Positions 16,282-26,786 are shown, numbered from the stretch's first letter. The stretch is DNA of 64,000 bases from Parashewanella tropica (GCF_004358445.1 NZ_CP037951.1:1723501-1787500); one strand, 5' to 3'. Program-made: numbers and translations. Notes: generated from the letters alone by a model not told the origin.

Positions 16282-16658
16282 GAAAATTACTAATTCTATT
16301 AATGATAATGAGTTTGTCAGCTTGCGTAACGGTTCAAAAGCCTAAACCAATTATAATCAATGGCGCAGCAGGCTATTTACAAAAAATCTTGTTACCTATG
16401 GATAGCATGTTTACTGTCGCCATTATAGATTTGGATACGCCGGGGGTAATCTTGGCTCAAAAGACGTTTAATGTAGCAACTCAACCAATTGGTTTCAAAT
16501 TCACTATCCCAGCTGAAGCCATTGATAAAAAAGTGAACTATGGCGTCGTTGCTTTGATCAAAAACCAAGACCGAGTTATTTTCCAGACTTATAATCGCTA
16601 TCCAATTATCAACAACGGTAAAACTACTGTTGAAGTGATTATGCAACCCGCAAAGTAA
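16278..16658 (+). CDS. ybaY: YbaY-family outer-membrane lipoprotein
   Basis: This is a 126-residue lipoprotein precursor with a signal peptide and the lipobox LSAC (Cys16). The mature part is beta-rich and matches the YbaY pattern (a domain ending in 'YNRYPIINNGKTTVEVIM'). Function is unknown. Its start ATG overlaps the tesB stop (ATGA), so the two are coupled; ybaY and tesB are also neighbours in E. coli. A MITE-like repeat begins three bases after its stop codon. Confidence 0.88.
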   Translation: MRKLLILLMIMSLSACVTVQKPKPIIINGAAGYLQKILLPMDSMFTVAIIDLDTPGVILAQKTFNVATQPIGFKFTIPAEAIDKKVNYGVVALIKNQDRVIFQTYNRYPIINNGKTTVEVIMQPAK

Positions 16659-16661
16659 GCT

Positions 16662-16959
16662 TAGGGCGTATTGATCTTTCGTGATTGTTTTTGCAGCGAT
16701 AAATTGGTTATCTTATGCAAGGCAGAGTTTGTGCAGTGTGGTTATTACCGACATAAAAAACTGTCGTTACTTCGTTTCCACATAAACAAACGATAACGCA
16801 GCAGAAGTGACCAATTTACGCTGTCTGCGATGCTTTTGAGCACTTTCTGTTCTGTGTTGTGACCAGCTCACTTAGATGACTAAGCTTCACTGCCCACGCC
16901 TTGAACAGAACAGTGCTCAAATAGCACAAAATTTAATCCTGAAAGAGCAACACGCCCTA
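16662..16959. repeat. MITE-like element, family A, copy 1 (298 bp)
   Basis: The ends are inverted repeats (TTAGGGCGTA on the left, CACGCCCTAG on the right, counting one flanking base each). The interior matches the reverse complement of the element at 40223-40488 over almost its whole length; this copy has about 32 extra bases near 16745-16790. No gene was recognised inside. An inner inverted repeat (GAGCACT...AGTGCTC, about 16838-16918) would fold into a long hairpin. It begins three bases after the ybaY stop codon. Confidence 0.88.
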
Positions 16960-17072
16960 GTTTTGCTATAAAGGTTTTCAGTCGTTGACCGATAATAGAT
17001 TCGGTAGTTTTTAATAAAATAAGAGGGTGGCATACCAATTGAGTTCAATTGAAAGCTACTCCAGCTAAGCTT

Positions 17073-20000
17073 ATGTTTACAAAGAAATCTATAGCAGTTG
17101 TCTTTATCTTGATTGCTAGTGTCACTATTTGGTGGCAAGCCACAGACTGGTATGAAAATTATTTATATGATAATTATCATTCTTCCATTTCAAAACAGTT
17201 CGGAGAAAAAGTCGATAAACTTGAGGCGATTATAAGCCGTCATGGTTTGCTTGTTTCCAGTTTAGTTTCAATCGTGGAAAGTGAGGTGCATGAGGATATT
17301 GAACTCAAAACGGCTAACCGCACTCATGTTCAGAATGTTATGCAAGCCATGCTTGAGCTTAATTCTGGAATAAAATCGCTGCAGATTTCAAGCCGTCATG
17401 GCGATGTTCTTACCGTCCCATCTAAAGAAAATACGTTTCCTCTATCGAATGAGTCTATTGCGGCAGACAATAAATTAAGCGTTTCCTCCCCTTTTGACTT
17501 TCAGCTAGGGGGAAAGGGAATTGCGTTAACAAAATCGGTCTATAGAGATGGAATCTACTGGGGCAGTGCCTCAATTATTGTTGATTTAACATCAACAGTA
17601 TTAGCATCAAGGTTGATTGATAGCAATCCAGAGTTGCATATGGCATTCCGCACTGATTCTGGGCAGGTTTTTTTGGGTGATCCAGAGTTATTCAAGCAAA
17701 GTTTTTTTAACTATACAGTAAAGTTACCTTCAGGAAATTGGGAAATTGCGGCCTCTCCGATTATTGATAATTCTGAAGTCAAAAGCAAAGCTGGCTTATT
17801 TCGTCTGTTCCTAGGAACTTTTATGTTCCTTTTACTTGGAACAATGTATATTTTTTATCATCAAGTTTTTCTTGTTTTCACTGAATTTCGTTCAAATAAA
17901 AAGAAGTCGGAGTCGCTATTCTATTCTGGAACTGAGTCTTCGAATTATTTTTTAAGAAAACGAAAGATGAATTGTGTGATGCCATTTATCGCAACCGCAA
18001 CGATTATCCTCTCACTGGCAGCATTGTATTATTTCATAAAAGAACAAGATAGAGATGCGGACAGCCAGCAGTTAAACGCTAAGCTCTCATATTCGATCAG
18101 CGAAATAGAATCGCAATTATCACTGGATGAAAACTTTTTGTCTCTCATTGCTGCCGAAGTTTCAAAGGTCGGTATTGAAGATAAAGAAATTGAGAAGTGT
18201 TTGCGTGACTACATATTGCCTCACTCTAGTTTGCTTTATTTGACGCTAAGTGACAGTAATTTCAATATTGTAAAGCGTATATCTTCAATACAATCAGACA
18301 GTAGCGTTGCTCTAAAGTTGGCATTGTCAGAGCTGAAAAAAGCGGCTCAACTCTCAAAACAGTATGGCACCGTTGTACACACGAAGCCATTTATGCTCGA
18401 GCAAGGAAAACCAGCGTTTGCTGTTTTTGTTCCAGTATTTTTAGAAAACAAGTTTATCGGTAACCTTGGGGCCGTATATTCAATACCTAAACTTGTTGAT
18501 AATTTATTTACTGAACATTTTTCAGAAAATTACCAAATTACCGCAATGGACAATAGACATCACCTTTTGTATCGAAATGGTTCTGACTTTAGTTCATATC
18601 GTATAGCCCATAATGCACCTATACCGAAACTTCACAATTTGCTTTGGTTGAATGTTGCAAGCAAGCCTTCAAGCATAAACGAAGGCATGCAAATATTCGT
18701 GGTTTTATTGTCACTATTTATCGCTGGAGTGGGTTTTAGCCTTTGGTTGCAATTTAAACAAAATAAGTTGGTGTGGAAAAAAGGGCGCTCACTGGCTGAA
18801 TCACAAAATCATTTCCATTCGATTGCTCATTCAGCCCCTATTGCGGTTCTGATAACCGAGCCGAAAACAGGGAAAATTCTATACGCGAATTTAAGAGCAA
18901 AGGAATTACTGACCAGCAGTAATAACTCATTGTCAGGTAGAAATGCTATTGAATTTTATGCTAACCCTAAAGACAGGGAGCTATTTGTCGAGTATCTGAA
19001 TATTCAAAACCGTGTCGATGGTTTTGAGATTCAGATCAAATCTGATTCAGGCAGTTTGCTCTGGGCTTCTTTGTCATCCAAAGTAGTTGAGTATACGGAT
19101 GGAGAAGCGGTAATCACGTCAATTACCGATTTGACTCAACAGCGAACTTATCAAGACCAACTGTATCGCAAAGCCAATTTTGATGAGTTAACCGGTTTAC
19201 CTAATCGAGGAATGACCTTTGAACGACTCACCAGTGCTATCAACGTAGCCAAATTAAATAACACCTCAGTAGTGTTGATGTTGTTAGATTTGGATGATTT
19301 TAAAAAGGTCAATGATAGCTTTGGTCATAACGCTGGTGATGCATTATTAATGCAAATCTCTAAACGTATCGGTGAAATTATTAATCACAATGATACGCTA
19401 GGCCGCCTTGGTGGGGATGAGTTTGTGATTATATTGTCGGATCCTGAATCAGTGGTAAATGCTCAATTTATTGCTGAAGAAGTCAATAAATCCTGTTCAC
19501 AGCCGGTATTGATCCAACATCATGAAGTCGTTGTTGGCTGTAGTATCGGTATTGCTACTTACCCACAAGACGGTAGTGATTATGAAACCTTAACCAAGAA
19601 TGCTGATGCTGCCATGTATGAAAGTAAGATGGCTGGCCGTAATGCCTTGAAGTTTTACTCAAATGCTATGAGTAAAGCCGTTCAATCTCGCCTAGAGATG
19701 GAAAACGAATTAAGGCAAGCTTTAAGACGAGAAGAATTGTACGTTGAGTATCAGCCAATTATTTCTGGCGAGAACGGAGCGGCTATTGGTGTGGAGGCGC
19801 TTCTAAGATGGAATAATGCTAAATTAGGGCAAGTTCCACCAAGTGAGTTTATCCCTTTAGCGGAATCACTAGGTTTGATCAGTACAATTGGCGAATGGGT
19901 GTTAGAGCAATCGTGTGCGCAAATTAAGCAATGGCGGCAGTACGAACATGGCCCTCGCTACGTATCTGTGAATGTTTCTAGCAGACAGCTTCGAAATAAT

Positions 20001-20507
20001 GTGATCATTGATGATGTCCAGTTAGCCTTGGCATTGCATGATATACCAGCGTCTGCTTTAGAGCTAGAATTGACTGAATCAGCCTTGATTGAAAACTCAG
20101 AAGAAAATCAAAGGATCTTTAATCAGCTTCATAAGCTTGGTGTCCATTTAGCCGTAGACGATTTTGGGATAGGTTACTCTTCTCTTAGCTATTTACGTCG
20201 ATTCTCTTTTGATACTTTGAAGATTGATCGATCATTTATTAAAGATGTTCCACATGAGCAAGATGCTATTCAATTAGTAGATGCCATTTTATCGATGGCG
20301 AATAGTTTGGGAATGAAAATTGTTGCAGAGGGTGTAGAAACTAAGGAACAACTGGACTTCTTACAACAAATGGGATGCTCTGCCATACAAGGTTTTTATA
20401 TCTCGCGGCCATTACACGTTGATAAAGTGCTTTCATTCTGTGAAAAGCAAAATTCTGCCATTCTTTCTCAAGCTTCTACGCAAGGGGAGGAGGTTATTGA
20501 TGGTTGA
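17073..20507 (+). CDS. Tandem-sensor PAS-GGDEF-EAL protein (c-di-GMP metabolism)
   Basis: This is a large inner-membrane protein (about 1144 residues) with two sensory modules in a row: TM (about 5-22), periplasmic CHASE-like domain, TM (about 245-270), short cytoplasmic loop, TM (about 302-322), second periplasmic domain, TM (about 539-560). A PAS domain (about 585-690), GGDEF (about 700-860) and EAL (about 880-1125) follow. The active-site motif GGDEF is intact (near residue 780), as are EALLRW, DDFGIGYSS and KIDRSF, so both synthesis and hydrolysis of c-di-GMP are possible. The inhibitory I-site is NHND in place of RxxD, so product inhibition is probably lost. The frame opens at a TTG (17049), but I prefer the ATG at 17073; neither has a good ribosome binding site. 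It is coupled to the next gene. Confidence 0.9.
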   Translation: MFTKKSIAVVFILIASVTIWWQATDWYENYLYDNYHSSISKQFGEKVDKLEAIISRHGLLVSSLVSIVESEVHEDIELKTANRTHVQNVMQAMLELNSGIKSLQISSRHGDVLTVPSKENTFPLSNESIAADNKLSVSSPFDFQLGGKGIALTKSVYRDGIYWGSASIIVDLTSTVLASRLIDSNPELHMAFRTDSGQVFLGDPELFKQSFFNYTVKLPSGNWEIAASPIIDNSEVKSKAGLFRLFLGTFMFLLLGTMYIFYHQVFLVFTEFRSNKKKSESLFYSGTESSNYFLRKRKMNCVMPFIATATIILSLAALYYFIKEQDRDADSQQLNAKLSYSISEIESQLSLDENFLSLIAAEVSKVGIEDKEIEKCLRDYILPHSSLLYLTLSDSNFNIVKRISSIQSDSSVALKLALSELKKAAQLSKQYGTVVHTKPFMLEQGKPAFAVFVPVFLENKFIGNLGAVYSIPKLVDNLFTEHFSENYQITAMDNRHHLLYRNGSDFSSYRIAHNAPIPKLHNLLWLNVASKPSSINEGMQIFVVLLSLFIAGVGFSLWLQFKQNKLVWKKGRSLAESQNHFHSIAHSAPIAVLITEPKTGKILYANLRAKELLTSSNNSLSGRNAIEFYANPKDRELFVEYLNIQNRVDGFEIQIKSDSGSLLWASLSSKVVEYTDGEAVITSITDLTQQRTYQDQLYRKANFDELTGLPNRGMTFERLTSAINVAKLNNTSVVLMLLDLDDFKKVNDSFGHNAGDALLMQISKRIGEIINHNDTLGRLGGDEFVIILSDPESVVNAQFIAEEVNKSCSQPVLIQHHEVVVGCSIGIATYPQDGSDYETLTKNADAAMYESKMAGRNALKFYSNAMSKAVQSRLEMENELRQALRREELYVEYQPIISGENGAAIGVEALLRWNNAKLGQVPPSEFIPLAESLGLISTIGEWVLEQSCAQIKQWRQYEHGPRYVSVNVSSRQLRNNVIIDDVQLALALHDIPASALELELTESALIENSEENQRIFNQLHKLGVHLAVDDFGIGYSSLSYLRRFSFDTLKIDRSFIKDVPHEQDAIQLVDAILSMANSLGMKIVAEGVETKEQLDFLQQMGCSAIQGFYISRPLHVDKVLSFCEKQNSAILSQASTQGEEVIDG

Positions 20508-21060
20508 GCATCATCATAAAATTGTTGAATGGATACAAAATGATCCTGTTCGAATACAGGCTTTAAAAATAGTTGAATTTGTTTTTAATCAAGAAGGTAT
20601 TAAGGAATATTTATTAGCCGCGGGTTTTGTTAGAAATTTGGTTTGGGATCGGCTCCATGATTTTGAGCAACTATCACCTTTATTTGATATTGATGTCATT
20701 TTTTATGATACACATGAGCCATCAGAACTGAGAGATCAAAACCTAGAAACATTATTAAAAAACGAGTTGTCACTACCTTGGTCAGTTAAGAATCAAGCAA
20801 GGATGCATGTGCGCAATGGAGACAGGCCTTATCAGTCAGTTAATGATGCAATGTCATATTGGCCTGAAAAGGAAACGGCTATAGGTGTAAGGCTTGAAAA
20901 GAATGAGATTGTTGTTCAATCAGCATTTGGCCTAGACTCACTGTTTGCGCTCGAAGTCACCCATAACCCGAAAAGAAGCTTAGACATTTTTTATCAAAGA
21001 GTAAAAGACAAGAACTGGCTAAGCCTCTATCCTAAACTCAAGCAAATCACTTCAAAATAA
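20500..21060 (+). CDS. Nucleotidyltransferase-fold protein (NTP_transf_6 / DUF925-like)
   Basis: This 186-residue protein has 'YLLAAGFVRNLVWD' (about residues 38-51) followed by 'DIDVIFYD', the G...N..WD...D-x-D pattern of the NTP_transf_6 (former DUF925) family. The two aspartates would bind metal. The substrate is unknown. The start at 20500 has AGGAGG seven bases upstream and lies inside the last codons of the GGDEF-EAL gene (8-bp overlap), so translation is coupled. Longer frame starts upstream lie wholly within that gene. Confidence 0.82.
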   Translation: MVEHHHKIVEWIQNDPVRIQALKIVEFVFNQEGIKEYLLAAGFVRNLVWDRLHDFEQLSPLFDIDVIFYDTHEPSELRDQNLETLLKNELSLPWSVKNQARMHVRNGDRPYQSVNDAMSYWPEKETAIGVRLEKNEIVVQSAFGLDSLFALEVTHNPKRSLDIFYQRVKDKNWLSLYPKLKQITSK

Positions 21061-21092
21061 CAATCCTATGTTGTTATTTTGACGCTATTTTA

Positions 21093-21104
21093 TGATCGAG
21101 ATCA
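21093..21104. promoter_or_regulatory. FNR/CRP-like palindrome, distal ompW site
   Basis: TGAT-CGAG-ATCA (21093-21104) is a perfect inverted repeat with FNR spacing but lacks the outer TT/AA of the consensus. Its centre lies 50 bp upstream of the stronger site at 21142-21155. Confidence 0.45.
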
Positions 21105-21141
21105 TGTATTGAAACGATGTTCTAATTGTGACAATTCTCGC

Positions 21142-21155
21142 TTGATATAGATCAA
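21142..21155. promoter_or_regulatory. FNR (EtrA)-type box upstream of ompW
   Basis: TTGAT-ATAG-ATCAA is a full match to the FNR consensus TTGAT-N4-ATCAA. Its centre (21148.5) is about 134 bp upstream of the ompW start. A class II activation position would predict transcription near 21190. FNR control of ompW is documented in E. coli; control here is inferred. Confidence 0.75.
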
Positions 21156-21282
21156 TATTTATCTCCGCTTCATCTGGCAAATTAGCACCTAAATGTGATG
21201 CAACACATAAAACTACCAGTCGACATTGAAAGTTAATAATTCAAAGCGATTGGTAATACTACATCTTAAATGGAGATAGATG

Positions 21283-21954
21283 ATGAATAAGCGTTTTGTA
21301 AAAGGTCTAGTTGCTGCTGGTTTAATTGCTGCTGGTTTTGGCGCTCAAGCACACCAAGCGGGTGATATTATTGTACGTGTTGGTGCTGTAACAGTTGCTC
21401 CAAATGAGTCAAGCCCAAGCATTTCTATTCCCAAAACACCAGGCAACGCTGAGATGTTGAAGCTAGGTGAGTTTGGTGTGGATAACAACACTCAATTGGG
21501 GTTGAACTTTGGTTACATGGTAACTGATAATTTTGGTGTTGAGCTGCTAGCTGCTACTCCATTTAGTCATGATGTTTCTTTAGGCCCACTAGGAAAAATT
21601 GCTGAAACTAAGCACCTTCCACCAACCTTAGTTGCACAATATTACTTCGGTGACGCGCAATCTAAAGTTCGCCCATATGTTGGTGCTGGTATTAATTTTA
21701 CTAACTTCTTTGATAATAAGTTCACCAATACTGCAGGTGGTCGCTTATCTGACCTTAGCATGAGCAACTCTCTTGGTTTCGCTGCTCAAGTTGGTCTGGA
21801 TTATCAAGTTAATAAAAATTGGTTAGTTAACGCTTCAGTTTGGTACGCAGATATTTCTACTGACGTTAAATTCAAGTTAGACGGCAATGCAGTTAAAATT
21901 AAGACTGACATTAACCCAATGGTTTACATGGTTTCAGTAGGTTATAAGTTCTAA
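21283..21954 (+). CDS. ompW: OmpW-family outer membrane protein
   Basis: This is an eight-stranded outer-membrane beta barrel of about 223 residues with a cleavable signal peptide ending near 'GAQAHQAGDIIVRVG'. Alternating strands, 'YYFGDAQSKVRPYVGAGINF' and the C-terminal 'YMVSVGYKF' ending in phenylalanine are family features. OmpW forms a narrow hydrophobic channel linked to stress and anaerobic growth. Two adjacent ATGs (21280 and 21283) follow GGAG; the second has the better spacing. Two FNR-type palindromes lie upstream and a clear terminator follows. Confidence 0.94.
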   Translation: MNKRFVKGLVAAGLIAAGFGAQAHQAGDIIVRVGAVTVAPNESSPSISIPKTPGNAEMLKLGEFGVDNNTQLGLNFGYMVTDNFGVELLAATPFSHDVSLGPLGKIAETKHLPPTLVAQYYFGDAQSKVRPYVGAGINFTNFFDNKFTNTAGGRLSDLSMSNSLGFAAQVGLDYQVNKNWLVNASVWYADISTDVKFKLDGNAVKIKTDINPMVYMVSVGYKF

Positions 21955-21973
21955 TTAAACTGAAATCCAACAA

Positions 21974-22003
21974 AAATGCCGCTATTGATTAGCGGCATTT
22001 TTT
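21974..22003. terminator. Intrinsic terminator after ompW
   Basis: A stem AATGCCGCT/AGCGGCATT with a 7-base loop is flanked by A-rich and T-rich runs. It would terminate ompW on the plus strand and may also serve the convergent gene at 22041-22829. Confidence 0.88.
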
Positions 22004-22040
22004 ATGGAAATTATATTTGTTTGAAAGAATAGTTTTGTTA

Positions 22041-22829
22041 TCACCACTTCTTTTTAGGTTGGAATAACATATCAATATCATCTTCACCGTTAGCGGCCTT
22101 GGCTGTTGGAGTTATTTCCTTGGCTTTTTGTTGCTGCGAGTTATCAATGCTATCGCTAATAGACTTGGCAACATTCAGTTTAGATTGAACGAAATTATCA
22201 TCAGGGTTGTTTAATTTAATCGCATTCAAGGTTGCAATTGCCTTGTTGAGCATTTGTTTTGCAGAGCCATATTGCTTGATATCTTTAGCATTTTGGGCAC
22301 GAGAAAGCATTGCATCTACATTGATCCTCAGCTGCATACTGTTAATGCGATTATCTTCCTCAGTGAATACATTAGGGTCGATTTTTCCTTTATTGTGCTC
22401 GGTTCGTAAAATAGCTTTAAGCTTCTTTAGTGTTTGCACCATAAGCACAAGCTGTTTGTCATCATTTGGGATCTGGATTGAATCTAAAGAAGGCGATGAT
22501 GAAGGAGATGATTCAAGCTGGTTCACTTGAGCTCTAAAGTCAAGTAATTGTTTTTCATAATCTTTTTGATGAGACTTAGGTGCAACACTAGCCGCTGATG
22601 TCATTTCATCAACCAGTCGCTTATAAAGCACTAGCATAATTTGGTTCGAACAAGGAAATAATCCGATATGTTCAAGCACTCGAGCCGTTTCATCGATTTT
22701 AGAGCGCTGTTGCTGATGTACAATACGTCGATCAGCTTCTTGCTTTTCTTTATGTTGCTGAAAAAGGTTTATCCCAATGATAAGTAGCAATAACGCACTG
22801 ATCACGATAAGTGAAATTGTAAAAATCAT
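22041..22829 (-). CDS. Membrane-anchored coiled-coil protein of unknown function
   Basis: This 262-residue protein has an N-terminal membrane segment (about residues 3-22), a charged Q/K/E/R-rich helix (24-50) and two long helical regions separated by a Ser/Pro-rich linker (about 108-118, 'SSPSSSPS'). The second region (about 165-210) contains 'AKDIKQYGSAKQMLNKAIATL', a TPR-like pair. The C-terminus is acidic then basic ('DDIDMLFQPKKKW'). I believe similar proteins sit beside cysB in Shewanella, but I cannot name a family. The bulk of the protein faces the cytoplasm. Confidence 0.75.
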   Translation of the reverse strand: MIFTISLIVISALLLLIIGINLFQQHKEKQEADRRIVHQQQRSKIDETARVLEHIGLFPCSNQIMLVLYKRLVDEMTSAASVAPKSHQKDYEKQLLDFRAQVNQLESSPSSSPSLDSIQIPNDDKQLVLMVQTLKKLKAILRTEHNKGKIDPNVFTEEDNRINSMQLRINVDAMLSRAQNAKDIKQYGSAKQMLNKAIATLNAIKLNNPDDNFVQSKLNVAKSISDSIDNSQQQKAKEITPTAKAANGEDDIDMLFQPKKKW

Positions 22830-24129
<1,300 letters not shown>

Positions 24130-24151
24130 GGAGCTAGAAGGCGACTTAGAT

Positions 24152-24177
24152 TTGATGAGCGCATAAGCGCTCATCAA
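24152..24177. terminator. Perfect hairpin between convergent cysB and sdaA
   Basis: TTGATGAGCGC-ATAA-GCGCTCATCAA is a perfect 11-bp stem with a 4-base loop. No T-run follows on either strand, so it may act as an RNA-stabilising 3' end or a factor-assisted bidirectional terminator. Confidence 0.6.
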
Positions 24178-24186
24178 GCGTGAGTT

Positions 24187-25563
24187 TTAACACTCAACAA
24201 TATTTACCGCTAAACCGCCTTGTGCGGTTTCTTTGTATTTACTTCTCATATCCATGCCAGTGTCCATCATGGTTTTAATCACTTTATCTAACGATACTTT
24301 ATGGTTACCGTCACCACGAAGTGCCATACGAGAAGCATTGATGGCTTTCATTGCACCCATTGCGTTCCGTTCAATACATGGAACTTGAACTAGACCGCCT
24401 ACAGGATCACAAGTTAGCCCGAGGTTGTGTTCCATGCCTATTTCAGCGGCATTTTCTACATGCTCAATGGTACCGCCCATTATTTCGGTTAATGCGCCTG
24501 CCGCCATAGAGCAGGCAACGCCCACTTCACCTTGGCAGCCAACTTCTGCACCAGAAATAGAAGCATTCTTTTTATATAAAATACCGATAGCGGCAGCAGT
24601 GAGTAAAAATCGAGAGGCAACCTCAACATCAACCGTTTCAACATATGTATCGTAGTAACACAATACGGCTGGAATGATACCTGCGGCACCATTGGTTGGA
24701 GCGGTTACAACTCTGTCACCAGCAGCATTTTGCTCATTGACTGACAGCGCGAACAAGTCGACCCAATCCACTGCTTTTAATGGATCATTACAGGTTTTAC
24801 TTTCTGCCTTTAATTGACGGTAAAGTGCAGGAGCGCGACGACGTAATTTTAAACCACCCGGCAATAATCCTTCTTTTTGATAACCTCGCTCAATACAGGT
24901 TTTCATGGTTTGCCAGATTTGCCATAAGCCGTCTTTGATCTGCTTTTCATTTGCTAAGCACTTTTCATTCTCCATCATTAATGAAGATACAGATAAACCG
25001 TTTTTGCGGCACAGTTCCAATAACTCATTTGCACTATGGAAATCATAAGGCGCAGAAACGATGGGAGAGGCAAGAGAAGCATCTTGTTGAGCGATTTCAT
25101 CTTCATCAAGAATAAAACCACCGCCTACTGAATAATAGGTTCGCTTATAAACACATTTGCCTTTGGTGTAGGCATACAGTGTCATTGCATTTGCGTGAGC
25201 TTCTAGGTTGATAAGACGGTTATAAACAATCCCGTGTTCACGGGTAAAGTCGACGACTTTACCATTGGCGAGTTTTAAGGTTTCAGAATCAGATACGTGC
25301 TTTAAAATGCCGTCAATTGCATCAGTATCAACGGTTTCAGGATCTTCTCCCATTAACCCTAAAATTACGGCCTTGCCTGTGCCATGTCCTTGACCTGTTT
25401 GCGCAAGAGAACCAAATAAATCGGCACGCAGCTCATCAACTTCTTCAAGAAGCTCTTTAGCTGAAACTTGGTCAATAAAAATTTTGCCCGCTTTCATCGG
25501 ACCAACGGTATGGGAACTGGATGGCCCGATACCTATTTTAAACATGTCAAACACACTGATCAT
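24187..25563 (-). CDS. sdaA: L-serine ammonia-lyase, iron-sulfur dependent, single chain
   Basis: The enzyme deaminates L-serine to pyruvate and ammonia using a [4Fe-4S] cluster. It has 458 residues, the single-chain length of the E. coli enzymes, with an N-terminal beta domain ('[16 protein letters not shown]') and a C-terminal alpha domain containing '[16 protein letters not shown]' and '[19 protein letters not shown]' with the cluster cysteines. A perfect 23-bp palindrome lies 78-100 bp upstream of its start. Confidence 0.95.
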   Translation of the reverse strand: MISVFDMFKIGIGPSSSHTVGPMKAGKIFIDQVSAKELLEEVDELRADLFGSLAQTGQGHGTGKAVILGLMGEDPETVDTDAIDGILKHVSDSETLKLANGKVVDFTREHGIVYNRLINLEAHANAMTLYAYTKGKCVYKRTYYSVGGGFILDEDEIAQQDASLASPIVSAPYDFHSANELLELCRKNGLSVSSLMMENEKCLANEKQIKDGLWQIWQTMKTCIERGYQKEGLLPGGLKLRRRAPALYRQLKAESKTCNDPLKAVDWVDLFALSVNEQNAAGDRVVTAPTNGAAGIIPAVLCYYDTYVETVDVEVASRFLLTAAAIGILYKKNASISGAEVGCQGEVGVACSMAAGALTEIMGGTIEHVENAAEIGMEHNLGLTCDPVGGLVQVPCIERNAMGAMKAINASRMALRGDGNHKVSLDKVIKTMMDTGMDMRSKYKETAQGGLAVNIVEC

Positions 25564-25640
25564 TTTACAAGAGCCTTGTTATGAGGAATGATTCCTTCTT
25601 TTTAATATGAGCGTAAGTATCACACATAATTATCGTTTCC

Positions 25641-25663
25641 ATACATTAGAATTTCTAATGTAT
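25641..25663. promoter_or_regulatory. Perfect 23-bp palindrome between sdaA and nagZ
   Basis: The arms ATACATTAGA and TCTAATGTAT are perfectly inverted around a 3-base centre (ATT). It lies in the divergent region between sdaA and nagZ and has the size of a dimeric regulator site. I cannot name the protein. AT-rich palindromes of this kind could also be a cruciform, but the length and perfection favour an operator. Confidence 0.6.
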
Positions 25664-25772
25664 TGGCTTCGAATAAAATCAGCTTACCGATAACATTCCT
25701 TACTCTGATTGAATTTACCTATGGTTTATGACTTAATTGGAACAGTTTTTATATCTATAAAAAGGGCTTTCA

Positions 25773-26786
25773 GTGAGTTATTTAATGATGGATTTGGCGG
25801 GAACAGAAGTTACCGAGCATGAGAAGAAATTGTTGGCTCATCCAATGGTTGGTGGATTAATTTTATTTACCCGTAATTATCAAAATAAAACTCAACTGAT
25901 GGCTCTGGTAAGGGAAATTCGCGCTTCTAATCCAAATATTCTCATTGCTGTTGACCATGAAGGAGGTCGAGTTCAGCGTTTTCGTGGTGAATTTACAGAT
26001 ATTCCTGCGATGGGGAAAATATTGTCAGCAGCTGAAGGTGATCTTTCACAGGCTAAAACTTGGGCTAGAGAACTCGGTTTTTTAATGGCAATTGAATTAT
26101 TGGCTTGCGATATTGATTTAAGCTTTGCTCCAGTCTTAGATGTTGATGGGATCAGTGAAGTGATAGGCGAACGCAGTTTTAGTGAAGAGCCAGAACACAT
26201 TGTTATCCTAGCAAATGCATTCAGCTCTGGTATGAAACAAGCTGGGATGGCGGCTGTTGGAAAGCATTTTCCCGGACATGGTAGTGTACAAGCAGACTCA
26301 CATATTGCTTTACCCGTTGATGTACGCTCAAAAGCAGAAATATTTGCTCATGATTTGCTTCCGTTTAAGCAGCTAATAAGTGACGAGCAAGTTCAAGGGA
26401 TCATGCCCGCCCATGTCATTTATTCGAATGTCGATGAACATCCGGCTGGTTTTTCAAATTATTGGCTACAAACAGTTCTAAGGGGCGAATTGGGGTTTAA
26501 AGGCGTTATTTTTTCGGATGATCTAGGTATGGAAGGCGCTAGTGTCGCTGGTGGATTTAAAGAAAGAGCAACAGCTGCGGTTGCCGCTGGTTGTGACATG
26601 ATTCTGGTATGTAATAACCCTGATGCAGTTAATACACTACTCATTGATTTTCAATGGCCAGATGTTGCTCCTAAGTATCCAGCAAGGCTATTAAAACCAG
26701 ATTTTGCCAATGTGATGCAATCTTTAGAAAACGAAGCTCGATGGCAAAAGGCTAAAGAGATAGCTAATCAAATCAATCGATATTAA
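25773..26786 (+). CDS. nagZ: Beta-N-acetylhexosaminidase NagZ
   Basis: NagZ removes N-acetylglucosamine from anhydromuropeptides in cytoplasmic peptidoglycan recycling. It has 337 residues and is a glycoside hydrolase family 3 TIM barrel. 'VGGLILFTRNY', 'DHEGGRVQRFR' and 'KHFPGHGSVQADSH' (about residues 163-176) are the family signatures, and 'FSDDLGMEGA' carries the catalytic aspartate. The start is GTG at 25773 preceded by AAGGG; the next ATGs are too far in. In E. coli nagZ is followed by ycfP, but here three minus-strand genes separate them. Its last 14 bp overlap the convergent glycosyltransferase gene. Confidence 0.95.
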   Translation: MSYLMMDLAGTEVTEHEKKLLAHPMVGGLILFTRNYQNKTQLMALVREIRASNPNILIAVDHEGGRVQRFRGEFTDIPAMGKILSAAEGDLSQAKTWARELGFLMAIELLACDIDLSFAPVLDVDGISEVIGERSFSEEPEHIVILANAFSSGMKQAGMAAVGKHFPGHGSVQADSHIALPVDVRSKAEIFAHDLLPFKQLISDEQVQGIMPAHVIYSNVDEHPAGFSNYWLQTVLRGELGFKGVIFSDDLGMEGASVAGGFKERATAAVAAGCDMILVCNNPDAVNTLLIDFQWPDVAPKYPARLLKPDFANVMQSLENEARWQKAKEIANQINRY

